Assembly: GCF_032393985.1 (NCBI RefSeq)
Contig: NZ_CP135918.1
Span: 3,472,001 to 3,536,000 of the forward strand
From: Fischerella sp. JS2
GTDB lineage: Bacteria > Cyanobacteriota > Cyanobacteriia > Cyanobacteriales > Nostocaceae
DNA length: 64,000 nucleotides
Reading direction: 5' to 3'
This document shows, piece after piece, positions 62,202 to 64,000 of this stretch (within the stretch, counting starts at the first letter, position 1; each line of letters begins with the position of its first letter). The notes beneath the pieces are model-generated. The model did no database searches and had not been told where the DNA came from. It worked only from the letters and a program-made list of their open reading frames with translations. The position numbers and the translations under genes are program-made.

Positions 62202-63440
62202 ATGCTTTCAGTTAGTGAAGCAGAAGCAACTATTTTCAATTTAGTATCACCTCTGGATAACCAGCAGGATATAGAAATTGTCGATTTGTTAGCAGCAGAT
62301 AGTCGCATTCTTGCTTCTGCGGTTGCGAGTCAGTTGGACTTTCCCTATTGGGATAATTCCGCGATGGATGGTTACGCAGTACGTTACGCTGATGTACAGC
62401 AGGCGACTCAACAACAGCCTGCAATTTTAGAAATTGTTGAAGAAATTCCAGCCGGGTATCAACCCCAATCTACAATTCGGCCAGGGCAGGCAGCGCGGAT
62501 TTTTACTGGTGCAGTCATGCCAGCAGGTGCGGATACTGTGGTGATGCAGGAAAATACGCAGCGACAGGAAAAGCGTGTATTGATCCTGACAGCGCCTCAA
62601 AAACCACAAGAATTTGTTAGACAACGTGCAGCTTACTATAAAGCCGGGACACAATTATTACCACCGGGAATTATGTTACATGGGTCAGAAATTGCTGTTT
62701 TAGCGACTGCCCAGTGTACACAAGTCAGTGTTTATCGCCGTCCACGAGTAGCAATTTTTTCTACAGGGAATGAACTCGTCCCCCCAGAAAACCCCCTGCA
62801 ACCAGGGCAAATCGTCGATTCTAACCAGTATGCTTTAGCAGCTTTAGTTAGGCAGAGTGGGGCAGAACCATTAATGTTAGGCATAGTCCCAGATGAACCA
62901 GCTGCCTTAGAAAAAGCGATCGCCTATGCAGTATCCAACGCCGACATAGTGATTTCTTCTGGTGGTGTTTCTGTGGGAGATTATGACTATGTTGAGCAAA
63001 TTATCAAGTCTTTAGAGGGGAAAATTCACATTCAAGCAGTGGCAATGAAACCCGGTAAACCCTTCACAGTTGCAACATTTAGAGATCAAGTAATTTACTT
63101 TGGTTTACCAGGAAATCCAGCATCAGCATTGGTGACATTTTGGCGATTCGTACAACCAACTATCAAAAAAGTTTCTGGGTTGGTAGATGGTTGGCAACCA
63201 AAGTTTATTAAAGCATTAAATCATCAGGAATTGCGATCTAATGGTAAGTGGGAAACTTATTTTTGGGGCAAATTACATTTACAAAATGGAATTTACGAAT
63301 TTCATCTAGCTGGTGGCACTCAAAGTTCTGGCAATCTAATTAATCTCGCCCAAATTAACGCTTTAGCTGTCATATCTGTGGGGCAAACATTAATTTCTTC
63401 AGGAGAAGAAGTACAAGTTTTACTTAATGAGTTTGGGTGA
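62202..63440 (+). CDS. moeA: Molybdopterin molybdotransferase
   Basis: The 412-residue protein contains WDNSAMDGYAVRYADV, GQAARIFTGAVMPAGADTVV, the MPT-binding IFSTGNEL and SSGGVSVGDYDYV, and MKPGKPFTVA with GLPGNPASA. It inserts molybdate into adenylylated molybdopterin to complete the molybdenum cofactor, needed for nitrate reductase among others. I use the ATG at 62202; a TTG at 62187 adds five residues. No other cofactor gene adjoins it. Confidence 0.95.
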   Translation: MLSVSEAEATIFNLVSPLDNQQDIEIVDLLAADSRILASAVASQLDFPYWDNSAMDGYAVRYADVQQATQQQPAILEIVEEIPAGYQPQSTIRPGQAARIFTGAVMPAGADTVVMQENTQRQEKRVLILTAPQKPQEFVRQRAAYYKAGTQLLPPGIMLHGSEIAVLATAQCTQVSVYRRPRVAIFSTGNELVPPENPLQPGQIVDSNQYALAALVRQSGAEPLMLGIVPDEPAALEKAIAYAVSNADIVISSGGVSVGDYDYVEQIIKSLEGKIHIQAVAMKPGKPFTVATFRDQVIYFGLPGNPASALVTFWRFVQPTIKKVSGLVDGWQPKFIKALNHQELRSNGKWETYFWGKLHLQNGIYEFHLAGGTQSSGNLINLAQINALAVISVGQTLISSGEEVQVLLNEFG

Positions 63441-63542
63441 GATGTAGCATTCCTATTTGATTTGTGAACAGATTTTCCTAGAATTTATAAAAATTTCCTT
63501 GTAGTAACTTCTGTCCGTTCTCCTAGAATAGGAAATATCAAA

Positions 63543-63863
63543 ATGTTAAAGTCTCGCTTTTTGGCTGTAACAACCTTAATAGCAACTGTTGGAGTTAGCC
63601 TTTCTCTTTTATATGCAGGTATGGCGCAAGCTGACGACCTTGATGATGTTTATGATCAGTGCGTCGAAGCATATCAGTCGGGACAATTGGACAATCAAGA
63701 CCTTGAATATTGTTATAGAGTCGCTCAAATTAAGCAACAGAGAGATACAAGGAATGCCCAATATTATATTTGGCAAAGGGGATTACAAACGCAACAGGAT
63801 ATTCTAGATATGGGGGCAAATCCCATAATTATTCAACCAACAGACTTCGGAATTGGAAATTAG
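63543..63863 (+). CDS. Small secreted protein, hypothetical
   Basis: The 106-residue protein has a signal peptide (hydrophobic core about 8-24, likely cut after MAQA) and a mature part with two cysteines (YDQCVEAYQ and LEYCYRVAQ) that could form a disulfide. It is rich in Gln and Asp. I recognise no family. A terminator hairpin follows. Confidence 0.6.
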   Translation: MLKSRFLAVTTLIATVGVSLSLLYAGMAQADDLDDVYDQCVEAYQSGQLDNQDLEYCYRVAQIKQQRDTRNAQYYIWQRGLQTQQDILDMGANPIIIQPTDFGIGN

Positions 63864-63910
63864 AACAATTAGTAAAAGTGTTTAATTTTATTGCGATTTT
63901 ACTCATGACT

Positions 63911-63945
63911 AAATCACTAGTGTAAAAGCTGGTGATTTTTTGTTA
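63911..63945 (+). terminator. Rho-independent terminator
   Basis: AAATCAC (63911-63917) pairs with GTGATTT (63932-63938) across 14 bases and is followed by TTTG. It lies between convergent genes. Confidence 0.6.
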
Positions 63946-63949
63946 ATCT

Positions 63950-64000
63950 TTATTTACCTAGCTCAACTAATACGCCGTGTAATTGGGTTTCAAATTCCTC
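63950..64000 (-). CDS. C-terminal end of a gene leaving the window
   Basis: The minus strand reads EEFETQLHGVLVELGK then TAA (63950-63952), with no stop back to the window edge. This reads like a normal protein C-terminus, and the terminator between it and the convergent gene fits. Too short to identify. Confidence 0.45.
   Translation of the reverse strand, partial: EEFETQLHGVLVELGK

Overview
The window looks like chromosome from a filamentous cyanobacterium, probably of the Nostocales. The signs are frequent HIP1 octamers (GCGATCGC), a ferrochelatase with a chlorophyll-binding-type tail, a psbA remnant, a Mo-nitrogenase C-terminal-type protein, many two-component proteins, and the dispersed short repeats common in these genomes. 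No rRNA, tRNA or CRISPR array was seen.

Layout. 0-6.3 kb: an NB-ARC remnant abuts the last 41 codons of psbA, followed by an alpha/beta hydrolase, ChaB plus a membrane-anchored SDR, a zinc-ribbon Ser/Thr kinase and a methyltransferase. 6.5-12.9 kb: a tight cassette encoding a sigma-region-4-like protein, DUF1822, a CHAT-CHASE2 fusion (caspase-like fold plus sensor) and a secreted DUF928 protein. 13-20.6 kb: methyltransferase, ferrochelatase, an acetyltransferase and two GT2 glycosyltransferases, CobU and hypotheticals, separated by repeats. 20.8-26.1 kb: a peptide-export locus with four double-glycine leader peptides, a C39-peptidase ABC exporter and an HlyD adaptor. 26.4-34.3 kb: a degenerate kinase-like protein, a LuxR-type response regulator, a CHASE2 histidine kinase, a second DUF928 protein and a convergent TPR-CHAT protein.

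34.8-48.3 kb: RNase Z, a Wzc-like protein, a two-component pair with a PIN toxin-antitoxin module between its genes, RNase D, a TPR lipoprotein, a DUF4212/sodium-solute symporter pair and a quinone oxidoreductase. 48.5-60.2 kb: mostly signalling. It holds a REC-only regulator with its kinase, a membrane protein, glutathione reductase, a Mo-nitro_C protein, a hybrid kinase with an ethylene-receptor-like N-terminus, and a very large response regulator split by one missing G. 60.2-64 kb: a complete IS1-family element, two hypotheticals, MoeA, a small secreted protein and the tail of a gene leaving the window.

The best candidates for something undescribed are (i) the two neighbouring loci that reuse CHASE2, CHAT and DUF928 parts, and (ii) the cysteine-free peptide cluster, which sits directly upstream of a CHASE2 kinase/LuxR regulator pair and could form a peptide-signalling circuit. 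Functions of these loci are inferred, not shown by sequence alone.
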